Part shown: positions 19,556 through 28,759 of the stretch, one piece after another | Position numbering within the stretch: position 1 is the first letter of the stretch | How the letters are laid out: every line of letters begins with the position of its first letter | Source of the DNA: Actinosynnema pretiosum | Lineage (GTDB): Bacteria > Actinomycetota > Actinomycetes > Mycobacteriales > Pseudonocardiaceae | NCBI RefSeq assembly: GCF_024171695.1 | Contig: NZ_JAMTCF010000001.1 | Span: 177,061 to 241,060, forward strand | Direction of reading: 5' to 3' | Length of the DNA stretch: 64,000 nt | Notes under the pieces: model-generated | The model's input: the letters and a program-made list of their open reading frames with translations, nothing else | Told to the model about the DNA's origin: nothing | The model's database searches: none | Position numbers and translations under genes: made by a program

Positions 19556-20326
19556 GTGGGTGGCAACGGGGTATCCACACGCGACTTCGCGGGCAGGACA
19601 GCGCTGGTCACCGGGGGTGCGAGCGGGATCGGGGCGGCGGTCGCCTCGGCGCTCGCCCAGGCCGGGGCGCGGGTCGCCTCGGTCGACCTGAACGAGGTGC
19701 CGTCGCACGGGAACATCACCGGCTACACCGCCGACGTCACCGATCCGGATTCCGTCGAGCGGGTGATCGTGGCTGCGGAGCGCGATCTCGGGCCCGTCGA
19801 CGTCGGGGTGTCGGCGGCGGGGGTGCTGCGCGGCGGGGAGCTGTGCGACGCCTCGCACGAGGACTGGGCCGCCACGTTCGCGGTCAACGCCACCGGGGCG
19901 TTCACGGTGCTGAGCTCGCTCGCCCGGCGCATGGTCGCCCGGCACTCGGGGGCGCTGGTGCTGGTGGGGTCGAACGCGGCGGGCGTGCCGCGCAGCGGGA
20001 TGGGCGCCTACGCCGCGTCCAAGGCCGCCGCGACCATGATGGCGCGCTGCCTGGGGCTGGAGGTCGCCGAGCACGGGGTGCGGTGCAACGTCGTCTCGCC
20101 CGGCTCGACCGACACGCCGATGCAGCGCGCGCTGTGGACCGACGGGAACGGCCCCGAGCGGGTGATCGCCGGGGATCTCGCGCGGTACCGGGTGGGCATC
20201 CCGCTGAAGCGGATCGCGGACCCCTCGGACATCGCCGACGCCGTGCTGTTCCTCGCGTCCGACCGGGCTCGGCACATCACCATGCAGGACCTGTTCGTGG
20301 ACGGCGGCGCGACGCTCCGGGCGTGA
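19556..20326 (+). CDS. dhbA: 2,3-dihydro-2,3-dihydroxybenzoate dehydrogenase
   Basis: A 256-residue short-chain dehydrogenase that oxidises 2,3-dihydro-DHB to 2,3-dihydroxybenzoate with NAD. N-terminal cofactor motif [14 protein letters not shown] motif [10 protein letters not shown] (NAG-like), catalytic Ser in VLVGSNAAG and [11 protein letters not shown] (Tyr-x-x-x-Lys), ending VDGGATLRA. The GTG at 19556 was chosen because GGGGAGAG lies 10 bases upstream. An earlier GTG at 19529 abuts the iron box and is less likely. The first gene after the iron box, about 150 bp before dhbC, which has its own iron box. Confidence 0.93.
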   Translation: MGGNGVSTRDFAGRTALVTGGASGIGAAVASALAQAGARVASVDLNEVPSHGNITGYTADVTDPDSVERVIVAAERDLGPVDVGVSAAGVLRGGELCDASHEDWAATFAVNATGAFTVLSSLARRMVARHSGALVLVGSNAAGVPRSGMGAYAASKAAATMMARCLGLEVAEHGVRCNVVSPGSTDTPMQRALWTDGNGPERVIAGDLARYRVGIPLKRIADPSDIADAVLFLASDRARHITMQDLFVDGGATLRA

Positions 20327-20377
20327 CCTGCGGTGACGAAGGGTGATCAGGAACACCGTTGCCGCACGGCAAGGTAA

Positions 20378-20396
20378 TTAGGTTAGGCTAACCAAA
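20378..20396 (+). promoter_or_regulatory. Iron box before dhbC and the main siderophore operon
   Basis: TTAGGTTAGGCTAACCAAA matches the iron-box consensus at 18 of 19 positions. It precedes the long run of overlapping genes dhbC to the DAHP synthase, so it probably controls the whole assembly and uptake operon. Confidence 0.95.
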
Positions 20397-20412
20397 GTTA
20401 ACGGGAAGTGAC

Positions 20413-22125
20413 GTGGTCATCACCGCGGACCACTCCCCCGCCCCCTCGCGCACCAGCCGGAAAGGACGTTCTGCCTTGCCTCCAACCGCACTGGTCAGGC
20501 CACGCCCAGCGCACCGGGCCGCCGACCTGCTGGCCGCCTACCTGCCGGGGTCGTTCTACTTCTCGTCGGCGCGCGGGGCGCTGCTCGCGGACGGGGTCCA
20601 CGCGAACGTCGACGCCCCGAAGGGCGAGCGCGCGCACGCCGCAGCGCGGGCGCTGCGGGAGGCCGCCGAGCTAGGGGTGGAGAACCCCGTGGTGGTCGGC
20701 GCGCTGGGCTTCTCCAGCACGGCGGACAGCAGCCTCGTGGTGCCCTCGGTGGTGCGGAGGGCCGAACCCGCCCCCGCCGCGACGACCGCGTGGGCGCACC
20801 GGACCGCACGGGCCGCGAACGGCGGTGACGCGAACGTCGGGCAGGCGAACGGCGACGCGGTGACCGGGGACGCGAACGGCGGGATGGCGAACGGCGGGAC
20901 GGCGGACGGCGGGATGGCGGACGGGGACGCGATCCGCAGGGACGCGGTGACCGGGGAGTCGGCCGACAGCGGCGCGGCGCGCGGCAGCGCGCTCCACGGC
21001 GACTCGACCTACCCCAGCACGATCAACGGCGGGACGGCGCACGGCAGCCCGGCCAACGGCAACGCAGTCAACAGCGGCGCGGCCGACAGCAGCCCGGCCC
21101 ACGGCAGCCCCGCCCACGGCGGCGCGGCCGACAGCAGCCCGGCCTACGGCAGTGCGACGAACGGTGGCGCGGCCAACGGCGGTCCGATCCACGGCAGCCC
21201 GCTCCACAGCGCCCCCTGGACCACCCCGACCACCCCGACCGCCAGCGCGCTCCCCTCCGCGCCCGGCTGGACCGTGTCCCCCTCCCCCTCCCCCGCCGCC
21301 TACGCCGACGCCGTCACCCGCGCGCTGGAGCTGATCGGCTCCGGTGAGCTGGCCAAGGTGGTCGTCGCCCGCGCGCTCGACGTCACCGCCCCGCACCGCC
21401 TGGAGGTGCCGGAGCTGCTGGCCCGCCTGGTCGCCGCCGACCCGGCCGCGCACGCGTTCGCCATCGACGTCTCCGCCCCCGGCGACCCCGCGACCCGCAC
21501 GCTCGTCGGCGCGAGCCCCGAGCTGCTGGTGTCGCGCCGGGGCGACCGGGTGGTCGCCAACCCGCTCGCGGGGTCGCTGCCGCGCACCGGGGACCCGGTC
21601 GAGGACGCGCGCCGGGTGGCCGCGCTGCTCGCCTCGCCGAAGGACCTCGCCGAGCACGAGCACGTGTCCGCGCAGGTCGCCGAGGTGCTGGGCCGGTTCT
21701 GCGCGGAGCTGGACGTGCCCGCGCCGGTGGTGATCGCGACCCCGACCATGCTGCACCTGTCGACCACCATCACCGGTCGCCTCACCGACCCGGACGACCC
21801 GGCCTCGTCCGCGCTGGGCCTGGCCGAGGCGCTGCACCCGACCCCCGCCGTGTGCGGGGTGCCGACCGAGCGGGCCGCGCGCGCGATCACCGAGCTGGAG
21901 CCGCAGGAGCGCGGCTACTACGCCGGGCTGGTGGGCTGGACCGACCTGGCCGGTGACGGCGAGTGGGTGGTGACGATCCGCTGCGCCGAGGTGTGCGGCG
22001 ACACCGCCCGCCTGTTCGCGGGCGCGGGCGTGGTCGCCGGGTCCGCGCCGTCGGCCGAGGTCGTGGAGACGGGCGCGAAGTTCGGGACGATGCTGCGCGC
22101 GCTCGGACTGGGGGACCTCGCGTGA
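20413..22125 (+). CDS. dhbC: Isochorismate synthase with a large low-complexity insertion
   Basis: Isomerises chorismate to isochorismate for DHB synthesis. The C-terminal catalytic half is well conserved: [72 protein letters not shown] and [10 protein letters not shown]. The N-terminal part ([17 protein letters not shown]) is also typical. Between them, residues about 126-281 form an Asn/Gly/Ala/Ser/Asp-rich insertion of degenerate repeats ([15 protein letters not shown] types), so at 570 residues it is much longer than the roughly 400 of the family. A TTG at 20476 with AAAGGA upstream is an alternative start. dhbE overlaps by GTGA. Confidence 0.92.
   Translation: MVITADHSPAPSRTSRKGRSALPPTALVRPRPAHRAADLLAAYLPGSFYFSSARGALLADGVHANVDAPKGERAHAAARALREAAELGVENPVVVGALGFSSTADSSLVVPSVVRRAEPAPAATTAWAHRTARAANGGDANVGQANGDAVTGDANGGMANGGTADGGMADGDAIRRDAVTGESADSGAARGSALHGDSTYPSTINGGTAHGSPANGNAVNSGAADSSPAHGSPAHGGAADSSPAYGSATNGGAANGGPIHGSPLHSAPWTTPTTPTASALPSAPGWTVSPSPSPAAYADAVTRALELIGSGELAKVVVARALDVTAPHRLEVPELLARLVAADPAAHAFAIDVSAPGDPATRTLVGASPELLVSRRGDRVVANPLAGSLPRTGDPVEDARRVAALLASPKDLAEHEHVSAQVAEVLGRFCAELDVPAPVVIATPTMLHLSTTITGRLTDPDDPASSALGLAEALHPTPAVCGVPTERAARAITELEPQERGYYAGLVGWTDLAGDGEWVVTIRCAEVCGDTARLFAGAGVVAGSAPSAEVVETGAKFGTMLRALGLGDLA
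20790..21255 (+). repeat. In-frame degenerate repeat insertion inside dhbC
   Basis: About 465 bp made of imperfect short units such as GGCAGCCCGGCCCACGGC and GCGAACGGCGG, coding Gly/Asn/Ala/Ser/His-rich sequence. The frame is kept, with no stops. It separates two conserved parts of isochorismate synthase and is probably a flexible loop that grew by slippage. Confidence 0.8.
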
Positions 22126-23846
22126 GCGCCGACCGGAACGCCGCCGACCGGAACCCCGCGAGCCCGAACCCCGCGAGCCCGCTCCCTGCCGCTTCCCCCG
22201 CCGGGCAGGGCGCTCAGCGGGACCACACGCCCTGGCCGCCGGAGTTCGCCGAGCGCTACCGCGCCGCCGGGCACTGGACCGGTCAGACGTTCGGCGCGCT
22301 GCTCGCGGACGCCGCGCGCGAGCACCCGACCCGCACCGCCGTCGTCGGCGAGCGCGACGGGGTCACCTCGCGCTGGTCGTACGCGGAGCTGGACGAGCGC
22401 GCCCACCGGGTCGCCGCCGGTCTCGTCGCGCGCGGCATCGGACCCGGTGACCGCGTCGTGCTGCAACTGCCCAACGTCCCCGAGTTCCTGCCGGTGGTGT
22501 TCGGGCTGTGGCGGGCGGGCGCGTGGCCGGTGTTCGCGCTCCCGGCGCACCGGCGGAGCGAGCTGACGCACTTCGCCCGCCAGTCCGAGGCCGTCGCGAT
22601 CATCACCACCGGCGTGCACGAGCGGCACGACCACGCGGCGACCGCGCGGGCGGTGGCGGCCGAGGTGGCCTCGGTGCGGGACGTGCTCGTGGTGGGCACG
22701 CCCGAGTTCACCGACCTGGCGTCGACGCCGCCGCGCGAGCTGCCCGAGCCCGATCCGTCGGGTGTGGCGTTCCTCCAGCTCTCCGGTGGCAGCACGGGCT
22801 TGCCGAAGCTGATCCCGCGCACCCACGACGACTACCTGTACAGCGTCCGGGAGAGCGCCCGCATCTGCGGGCTGACGTCGGAGAGCGTGTACCTGGTCGC
22901 GCTTCCGGTGGCGCACAACTACCCGATGAGCAGTCCGGGGATCCTCGGCGCGATCCACGCCGGGGCGACGGTCGTGCTGGCCCCGCGCCCGGACGCGGAC
23001 ACCGCGTTCCGGCTGATCGAGGCCGAGGGCGTCACGATCACCGGCGTGGTGCCGCCGCTGGCCGCCGCGTGGACGCAGGCCGCCGCGCGCACCGACCGCG
23101 ATCTGTCCACTTTGGACGTTCTGCTGGTCGGCGGCGCGAAGTGCGGGCGGGAGCTGGCCGCGCGGATCGGTCCGGCGCTGGGCTGCCGGTTGCAGCAGGT
23201 GTTCGGCATGGCCGAGGGCCTGGTCTGCTACACCCGCCTCGACGAGCCGGAGGAGCTGGCGCTCACCACGCAGGGCCGCCCGATCTCGGACGACGACGAG
23301 GTGCGCGTGGTCGACCCGGACGACCCGGCCGCGCCCTCGCACGCCGAGGTGCCGCCTGGCGAGGTGGGCGCGCTGCTGACCAGGGGGCCTTACACGATCC
23401 GGGGCTACTACCGGGCCGACGCGCACAACGCGACCGCGTTCACCGAGGACGGCTTCTACCGGACCGGGGACCTGGTGCGGCGCCTGCCGTCCGGGCACCT
23501 GGAGGTGGTGGGCCGGGCCAAGGAGCAGATCAACCGGGGCGGGGAGAAGGTCGCCGCCGAGGAGGTCGAGGACCACCTGATGGCGCACCCGCTGGTGCTG
23601 GACGCGGCGGTGGTCGCGGTGCCGGACGCCTACCTGGGCGAGCGGACCTGCGCCTACGTGGTGCCGGTGCCGGGCGGCGATGAGCCGACCGGGCCGCAGC
23701 TGCGCCGGTTCGTGCGCGAGCGGGGCGTGGCCGCGTTCAAGGTGCCGGACCTGGTGCGGGTGGTGCCGGAGTTCCCCGCGACCGGGGTGGGCAAGACGAG
23801 CAAGCGGGAACTGCGCGCGGCGCTGGCCGCCGCCGAGGAGGGGTGA
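22122..23846 (+). CDS. dhbE: 2,3-dihydroxybenzoate-AMP ligase
   Basis: A 574-residue stand-alone adenylation enzyme that activates DHB with ATP and loads it on the aryl carrier protein. Motifs: [21 protein letters not shown] (A3), [13 protein letters not shown] (aryl-acid specific region with the Asn and Ser seen in DhbE), [15 protein letters not shown] (A5), FYRTGDLVR (A7), [20 protein letters not shown] (A8) and GKTSKRELR (A10 lysine). The start is the GTG in the GTGA overlap with dhbC; it gives a 30-residue Ala/Pro/Asn-rich leader before the usual [15 protein letters not shown]. Confidence 0.95.
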   Translation: MSADRNAADRNPASPNPASPLPAASPAGQGAQRDHTPWPPEFAERYRAAGHWTGQTFGALLADAAREHPTRTAVVGERDGVTSRWSYAELDERAHRVAAGLVARGIGPGDRVVLQLPNVPEFLPVVFGLWRAGAWPVFALPAHRRSELTHFARQSEAVAIITTGVHERHDHAATARAVAAEVASVRDVLVVGTPEFTDLASTPPRELPEPDPSGVAFLQLSGGSTGLPKLIPRTHDDYLYSVRESARICGLTSESVYLVALPVAHNYPMSSPGILGAIHAGATVVLAPRPDADTAFRLIEAEGVTITGVVPPLAAAWTQAAARTDRDLSTLDVLLVGGAKCGRELAARIGPALGCRLQQVFGMAEGLVCYTRLDEPEELALTTQGRPISDDDEVRVVDPDDPAAPSHAEVPPGEVGALLTRGPYTIRGYYRADAHNATAFTEDGFYRTGDLVRRLPSGHLEVVGRAKEQINRGGEKVAAEEVEDHLMAHPLVLDAAVVAVPDAYLGERTCAYVVPVPGGDEPTGPQLRRFVRERGVAAFKVPDLVRVVPEFPATGVGKTSKRELRAALAAAEEG

Positions 23847-24520
23847 GGGCGTTGTCGTTGCCGAGGATCGAGCCGTACGCGCTGCCGACGGCGGCCGAGC
23901 TGCCCGAGGGGCGGGTGTCCTGGACGCCGGACCCGACGCGCGCCGCGCTGCTGGTGCACGACGCGCAGCGCTACTTCCTGGCGCCGTACGCGGGCGCCCC
24001 GGTTCCGGAGATGGTCGCGAACATCGCGGCGCTGATCGCGGCGGCCCGCGAGGTGGGCGCGCCGGTGTTCTACACCGCGCAGCCGGGCCACCAGGCCGAC
24101 CGGGACCGGGGGCTGCTGACCGAGTTCTGGGGCGCGGGCATCGGCGCGGTGATCGACGCCGACCCGTCCGCCGCCGACGTGGTGCCGGAGCTGGCGCCCC
24201 GCGAGGGCGACGAGGTGCTGGTGAAGTGGCGCTACAGCGCGTTCCAGCGCAGCGCGTTCGCCGACCGGCTCGCGGAGCTGGGCCGCGACCAGCTGCTGAT
24301 CACCGGCGTGTACGCGCACATCGGCTGCCAGGCCACGGCGGTCGAGGCGTTCATGCGCGACGTGCGGCCGTTCCTGGTGTGCGACGCGGTCGCGGACTTC
24401 TCCCGCGAGCGGCACGACCAGGCCTGCGAGTACGTCGCGCAGCGGTGCGGCGTCGTGACCACCACGGCCGACGCGCTGACCGCGCTGTCGGCCCCGATTC
24501 CCGCTGGAGCGCAGGGATGA
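23843..24520 (+). CDS. dhbB: Isochorismatase without the usual carrier-protein domain
   Basis: A 225-residue hydrolase that removes pyruvate from isochorismate to give 2,3-dihydro-DHB. Family motifs: [15 protein letters not shown] (catalytic Asp), [23 protein letters not shown] (catalytic Lys) and [24 protein letters not shown]. In EntB and DhbB an aryl carrier domain is fused at the C-terminus; here the gene stops after the isochorismatase fold and the carrier follows as a separate gene in an ATGA overlap. The start overlaps dhbE by GTGA. Confidence 0.94.
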   Translation: MRALSLPRIEPYALPTAAELPEGRVSWTPDPTRAALLVHDAQRYFLAPYAGAPVPEMVANIAALIAAAREVGAPVFYTAQPGHQADRDRGLLTEFWGAGIGAVIDADPSAADVVPELAPREGDEVLVKWRYSAFQRSAFADRLAELGRDQLLITGVYAHIGCQATAVEAFMRDVRPFLVCDAVADFSRERHDQACEYVAQRCGVVTTTADALTALSAPIPAGAQG

Positions 24521-24750
24521 GCGAGCAGTCGTTGACCGCCGAGCGGGTGCGCGCGGACGTGGCCGAGGTGCTGGGCGTGGCGCCCGAGGAGCTGGCCGGG
24601 GACGCCGACCTGCTGGACCTGGGCCTGGACTCGGTGCGGGTCATGGGGTTGGTGGAGCGCTGGCGCGCGGCCGGGGCCGAGGTGGAGTTCCCGGACCTGG
24701 CCGAGCAGCCGGAGCTGGCGCACTGGACGGCGCTGGTGGTGGGCTCGTGA
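24517..24750 (+). CDS. Free-standing aryl carrier protein
   Basis: A 77-residue acyl/peptidyl carrier protein. The attachment serine for 4'-phosphopantetheine is in LDLGLDSVRVMGLVERW. It probably holds 2,3-dihydroxybenzoate loaded by DhbE and donates it to the first condensation domain of the NRPS. It corresponds to the C-terminal domain of canonical DhbB/EntB. ATG start in an ATGA overlap with the isochorismatase gene; the next gene starts in a GTGA overlap. Confidence 0.93.
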   Translation: MSEQSLTAERVRADVAEVLGVAPEELAGDADLLDLGLDSVRVMGLVERWRAAGAEVEFPDLAEQPELAHWTALVVGS

Positions 24751-25682
24751 GCGGGACTGCGGGCCGTCCGCGCCGGGTCGACCACCGGAGCAGGCACCAC
24801 GAGCGGATCGCCGAGGTGCGCGCCGGGCGGGCCGGTGGGGCGGAGAAGGTCGGCTACCCGATCCGGGTGCGCGCGGCCGAGGTGGTGCGCACCGCGCCGC
24901 TGGGCACGGGGCTGATCCGGGTCACGCTCGGCGGGCCAGGCACCGAGGGCTTCGAGGCGCACTCGCCCGACGAGCACGTGAAGCTGATCTTCCCGGACGA
25001 GCGCGGCGAGCTGCGGCTGCCCGAGCCGAACGGGGACATGCTGCGCTGGCCCAGGCCCGCGCCGGTCTCGCGCGAGTACACGGTGCGGCGCTACGACCCG
25101 GTCAGCGGCGAGCTGGACGTGGACGTGGCGCTGCACGCGGGCGGTCTCGGCTCGGACTGGGCGCTGGCCGCGAAGCCGGGCGACGTGGTGCACGTGGCCG
25201 GTCCGCCCGGCGGGCTGATCGTGCCGCACGACTACGACCGGTACCTGCTGGCCGGGGACATCACCGCGCTGCCCGCGATCGCCCGGTGGCTGGAGGAGCT
25301 GCCGCGCACGGCGGCGGGCTGGGCGTTCGTCGAGGTCGCGGACGCGGACGAGGAGATCGAGCTGTCCGCGCCGGAGGACGTGCGGGTGCACTGGCTGCAC
25401 CGGGGCGACGTCCCGCCGGGGAGCAGCGACGTGCTGGAGCGCGCGGTGCGCACCGTCGCCAGGCCCGAGGGCACGCGGTTGTACGCGTGGATCGCGGGCG
25501 AGGCCGGGGTGATCAAGCCGTTGCGCCGCTGGGTGCGCGACGAGCTCGGACTGTCCAAAGAGGACCACGACATCACCGGGTACTGGAAGCGCGGCGTCGC
25601 GGACTTCGACGAGGACGACGAGCACGAGCAGCCGGGCCACGGGCGCCACGAGCACGACCACGGAGACGGGCCCGCCTCGTGA
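24747..25682 (+). CDS. Siderophore-interacting FAD-binding reductase (ViuB/SIP family)
   Basis: A 311-residue flavoprotein that probably reduces the imported ferric siderophore and releases iron in the cytoplasm. FAD-binding region with EYTVRRYDP (R-x-Y-S/T-type motif), DVDVALHAGGLGSDWALAAKPGD and VAGPPGG. The NAD-binding half has YLLAGDITALPAIARWLE and YAWIAGEAGVIKPLRRWVRDE, and the family ending TGYWKRGVAD. A His/Asp/Glu-rich tail of about 25 residues follows and might bind metal. Lies between DHB synthesis and transport genes in the same operon. Confidence 0.93.
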   Translation: MSGTAGRPRRVDHRSRHHERIAEVRAGRAGGAEKVGYPIRVRAAEVVRTAPLGTGLIRVTLGGPGTEGFEAHSPDEHVKLIFPDERGELRLPEPNGDMLRWPRPAPVSREYTVRRYDPVSGELDVDVALHAGGLGSDWALAAKPGDVVHVAGPPGGLIVPHDYDRYLLAGDITALPAIARWLEELPRTAAGWAFVEVADADEEIELSAPEDVRVHWLHRGDVPPGSSDVLERAVRTVARPEGTRLYAWIAGEAGVIKPLRRWVRDELGLSKEDHDITGYWKRGVADFDEDDEHEQPGHGRHEHDHGDGPAS

Positions 25683-25728
25683 GCGGGCCGAGCAAGGCCG
25701 ACGCCGCAACCGAATGAGGAAAACAACG

Positions 25729-26751
25729 ATGTCCACCACTGCCAGATCCCCCCGCGTCGCGGGCGCGCTGCTGCTCTCGCTGGCCCTCGCGGTCGGCTGC
25801 TCGTCCGGCACGTCCGGCGAGGGCGCGGGCGGCGACGCGCAGTCCACCGCCGACGCGAACCAGACGCGCGTGGTGACCGCCGACAACGGCGAGATCACCG
25901 TCCCGGCCTCCCCCAAGCGCGTCATCGCGACCGGGTACGCGGTCCCCGCGCTGCTGGAGGCCGACGCGCCGCTGGTGGGGATCTCCGCCTGGTCGCGCGG
26001 CGTCCCGATGATGGACGCCGACGACAAGAAGAAGTACGAGGAGCTGCCGAAGGTCGCGGGCGAGGCCGCCTCGGAGACCAACTACGAGGCGATCGCCGAG
26101 GCCGAGCCCGACCTCATCGTGATCGGCGTGCCCAAGCCGGTGCTGGCCGACATCGACCTCAAGCGGCTGGAGTCGATCGCGCCGGTGGTGGCGATCGGGC
26201 CGTCGGTGCCGTCGATGTGGCGGGACCTGTCGCGCAAGCAGGCCGACGCGGCGGGCGCGGTCGAGAAGTTCGACTCGGTCAAGGCCGAGTACGAGGAGCA
26301 GGCCGCCGACCTGGCCGCGAAGTACGCGGACGTGCTGCCGAAGCTGAAGCTGGCGCACGTGGGCGCGTACGGCGAGGTCGCCAAGGGCAACTTCCAGCGC
26401 GAGTTCAACGGCTCCTGGGGCACCAACATCGCCCAGGACCTGGGCGCGAGCTACTACGGCGAGGTCAAGGTCAAGGGCGGCGGCTCGCGCGACGTCAGCG
26501 AGTACCCGTCGATCGAGGAGCTGCCCGCCGCGTTCGCCGAGGCCGAGGCGATCACCTACTCGGTGAAGGCCGACGGCTCGGTGCCCGCCCCGGTGCAGTA
26601 CGTCATGGACTCGCCGCTGTGGAAGGAGCTTCCCGCCGTGAAGGCCGGGAAGACCTTCCCGCTGCGCTACACCGAGGCCGCGACCTACGAGGCCGCGAAG
26701 CTGACGCTGAAGGCCGCGGACGAGGCGTTCGCGCCGCTGCTGGCCAAGTGA
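25729..26751 (+). CDS. Ferric-siderophore binding lipoprotein (FepB class)
   Basis: A 340-residue periplasmic-binding-type lipoprotein. Signal peptide with lipobox LAVGC near residue 25, an acidic Gly/Ser linker, then RVVTADNGEITVPASPKRVIATGYAVPALLEAD, YEAIAEAEPDLIVIG and the long interdomain helix. The ATG at 25729 was preferred over ATG 25714 because GAGGA lies eight bases before it. Followed by permease, permease and ATPase genes in successive GTGA overlaps. It should capture the ferric form of the catecholate made by this locus. Confidence 0.93.
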   Translation: MSTTARSPRVAGALLLSLALAVGCSSGTSGEGAGGDAQSTADANQTRVVTADNGEITVPASPKRVIATGYAVPALLEADAPLVGISAWSRGVPMMDADDKKKYEELPKVAGEAASETNYEAIAEAEPDLIVIGVPKPVLADIDLKRLESIAPVVAIGPSVPSMWRDLSRKQADAAGAVEKFDSVKAEYEEQAADLAAKYADVLPKLKLAHVGAYGEVAKGNFQREFNGSWGTNIAQDLGASYYGEVKVKGGGSRDVSEYPSIEELPAAFAEAEAITYSVKADGSVPAPVQYVMDSPLWKELPAVKAGKTFPLRYTEAATYEAAKLTLKAADEAFAPLLAK

Positions 26752-27746
26752 GCCGTGCGACGCGGGCGGCGGCCGGGGCGCGGGTCGCGCTCCTGGCCGC
26801 CGCCGTCGTGCTGCTGGGCGTGGCCGCCGTGGTGAGCCTGGGGGTGGGGGCGCGCTCGATCGCCCCCGGTGACGTGGTGCGGGTGCTGCTGTCCCCGGAC
26901 GGCTCGCCCGACGCGATGATCGTGTGGGACGTGCGCGCGCCGCGCGCGGTGCTGGCGGTGGCCGCCGGCGCGGCGCTGGCGGTGGCGGGCGCGCTGGTGC
27001 AGGCGCTGTCGCGCAACCCGCTGGCGGAGCCCGGGGTGCTGGGCGTGACGGCGGGGGCCGGGTTCGCGATCACGGTGGGCTCGGCGCTGGGGCTGGCGGG
27101 CGCGGCCGGTGAGCTGGCGCTGTCGGTGCTGGGGGCCGTGCTGGCCGCGCTGCTGGTGTACGCGGTCGGTCGGACCTCGCCGCTGCGGCTGGTGCTGACC
27201 GGGGTGGCGCTGACCTCCGTGCTGTCCGGCGTCGGCCTGGGGCTGCGGCTGCTGGTGCCGGAGGTGTTCGACCAGTACCGGTTCTGGGCGGTGGGGTCGC
27301 TGGCCGGGCGCGAGCAGGCGCCGACGACCGTGCCGCTGCTGGCGATCGCGGTGGCCCTGGTGGGCGCGCTGGCGCTGAGCAGGCAGCTCAACGCGGTGGC
27401 GCTGGGCGAGGGCGTGGCGCGGGCGCTGGGGGCGAACGTGGCGCGGGTGCGGTTGGGGGCGCTGGTGCTGGTGACCGTGCTGGCGGGTGCGGCGACGGCG
27501 GTGGCCGGGCCGATCCTGTTCGTGGGGTTGATCGTGCCGCACCTGGCGCGGCGCGCGGCCGGGGCCTCGGTGCCGTGGCTGGTGGCGCACGCGCTGGTGC
27601 TGGGGCCGGTGCTGCTGCTGCTGGCGGACACCGCTTCCCGCGTGCTGCTGCCGACCGGCGAGGTGCCGGTGGCGATCGTGACCGCGTTCCTGGGCGGGCC
27701 GGTGCTGGCCTGGGCGGTCCGCAAGTACGGGGCGGCGGAGCTGTGA
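26748..27746 (+). CDS. Ferric-siderophore ABC importer permease 1 (FepD class)
   Basis: A 332-residue FecCD permease with about nine or ten membrane helices. Motifs: VWDVRAPRAVLAVAAGAALAVAGALVQALSRNPLAEPGVLG, LRLVLTGVALT, ILFVGLIVPHLAR and LPTGEVPVAIVTAFLGGPVLAW. The GTG start overlaps the lipoprotein gene as GTGA. It forms a heterodimeric channel with the next gene product. Confidence 0.93.
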   Translation: MSRATRAAAGARVALLAAAVVLLGVAAVVSLGVGARSIAPGDVVRVLLSPDGSPDAMIVWDVRAPRAVLAVAAGAALAVAGALVQALSRNPLAEPGVLGVTAGAGFAITVGSALGLAGAAGELALSVLGAVLAALLVYAVGRTSPLRLVLTGVALTSVLSGVGLGLRLLVPEVFDQYRFWAVGSLAGREQAPTTVPLLAIAVALVGALALSRQLNAVALGEGVARALGANVARVRLGALVLVTVLAGAATAVAGPILFVGLIVPHLARRAAGASVPWLVAHALVLGPVLLLLADTASRVLLPTGEVPVAIVTAFLGGPVLAWAVRKYGAAEL

Positions 27747-28759
27747 GCGCGTCGGTGGCGGTGCGCGCGGGCCGGTTCACCGCCCGCGTCGAGCGGCGCG
27801 TGCTGGTGCTGACCGGCTGCATGGTGCTGCTGATCCTGGGTCTGGGGCTGCTGGGGCTGTGCTACGGGGCGTCGTGGGCCTCGCCCGCCAAGGTGCTCTC
27901 CGCGCTGACCGGGAACGGCGGGGTGGTGATCCGCGAGTGGCGGGCGCCGCGCGTGGCCGCCGGGCTGGTGTTCGGGGCGGCGCTGGGGCTGGCGGGCGCG
28001 GTGTTCCAGAACCTGACCCGCAACCCGATGGGCAGCCCGGACGTGATCGGGCTGGACGCGGGCGCCTACACGGGTGCGCTGATCGCGATCACCGTGCTGT
28101 CGGGCACGCCCGGTCAGCTCGCGCTCAGCTCGGTGCTCGGCGGGGCGGTGGCCGCCGCGGCGGTGTACCTGCTGTCGCTGGGCGGCGGGCTGTCCGGGTT
28201 GCGGCTGGTGGTCATCGGCATCGCGGTGAACGCGGTGCTGACCGCGCTGAACTCGTGGATCGTGCTGCGCGCGGAGCTGGAGGTGGCGATCGCCGCCGTG
28301 GGCTGGAGCGCCGGTTCGCTCAACGGGGTCGGCTGGGAGGACCTGGGCATCCCGTTCGCGGTGGTCGTGGTGCTGCTGGGGTGGCTGGCGGCCCGCTCGC
28401 GGGACGTCGGCCAGGCCGGGCTCGGCCCGGAGCTGGCGGTCACCACCGGGGTCCGGCTGGAGCGGCTGCGGTTGGAGCTGGTGGTGGTCGGCGTCGGCCT
28501 GACCGCGACGGTGACCGCCGTCGCCGGGCCGGTGGCGTTCATCGCGCTGGCGGCGCCGCAGATCGGGCGCAGGCTGGCCCGCTCCCCCGGCATCCCGCTG
28601 CTGCCCGCCGCGCTGACCGGCGCGGTGCTGCTGCAAGGGGCCGACCTGCTGGCGCAGGTGCTGCTGGCCCCCGTCTCGCTGCCGGTGGGCGTGGTCAGCA
28701 CGGCCATCGGCGGCTGCTACCTGATCTGGCTGCTCACCAAGGAGGTGCGGCGGTCGTGA
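27743..28759 (+). CDS. Ferric-siderophore ABC importer permease 2 (FepG class)
   Basis: A 338-residue FecCD permease. Motifs: REWRAPRVAAGLVFGAALGLAGAVFQ, TRNPMGSPDVIGLDAGAYTGAL, VAFIALAAPQIGRRLAR and LPVGVVSTAIGGCYLIWLL. The NPMGSPDVIG motif is the FepG-type version, against NPLAEPGVLG in the partner. GTG start in GTGA overlap with the previous permease, and the ATPase follows in another GTGA overlap. Confidence 0.93.
   Translation: MSASVAVRAGRFTARVERRVLVLTGCMVLLILGLGLLGLCYGASWASPAKVLSALTGNGGVVIREWRAPRVAAGLVFGAALGLAGAVFQNLTRNPMGSPDVIGLDAGAYTGALIAITVLSGTPGQLALSSVLGGAVAAAAVYLLSLGGGLSGLRLVVIGIAVNAVLTALNSWIVLRAELEVAIAAVGWSAGSLNGVGWEDLGIPFAVVVVLLGWLAARSRDVGQAGLGPELAVTTGVRLERLRLELVVVGVGLTATVTAVAGPVAFIALAAPQIGRRLARSPGIPLLPAALTGAVLLQGADLLAQVLLAPVSLPVGVVSTAIGGCYLIWLLTKEVRRS

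Noticed and set aside
20790-21255. dhbC repeats as a CRISPR array or recombination site
   Set aside because: Units are short, degenerate and in frame with no spacer structure.
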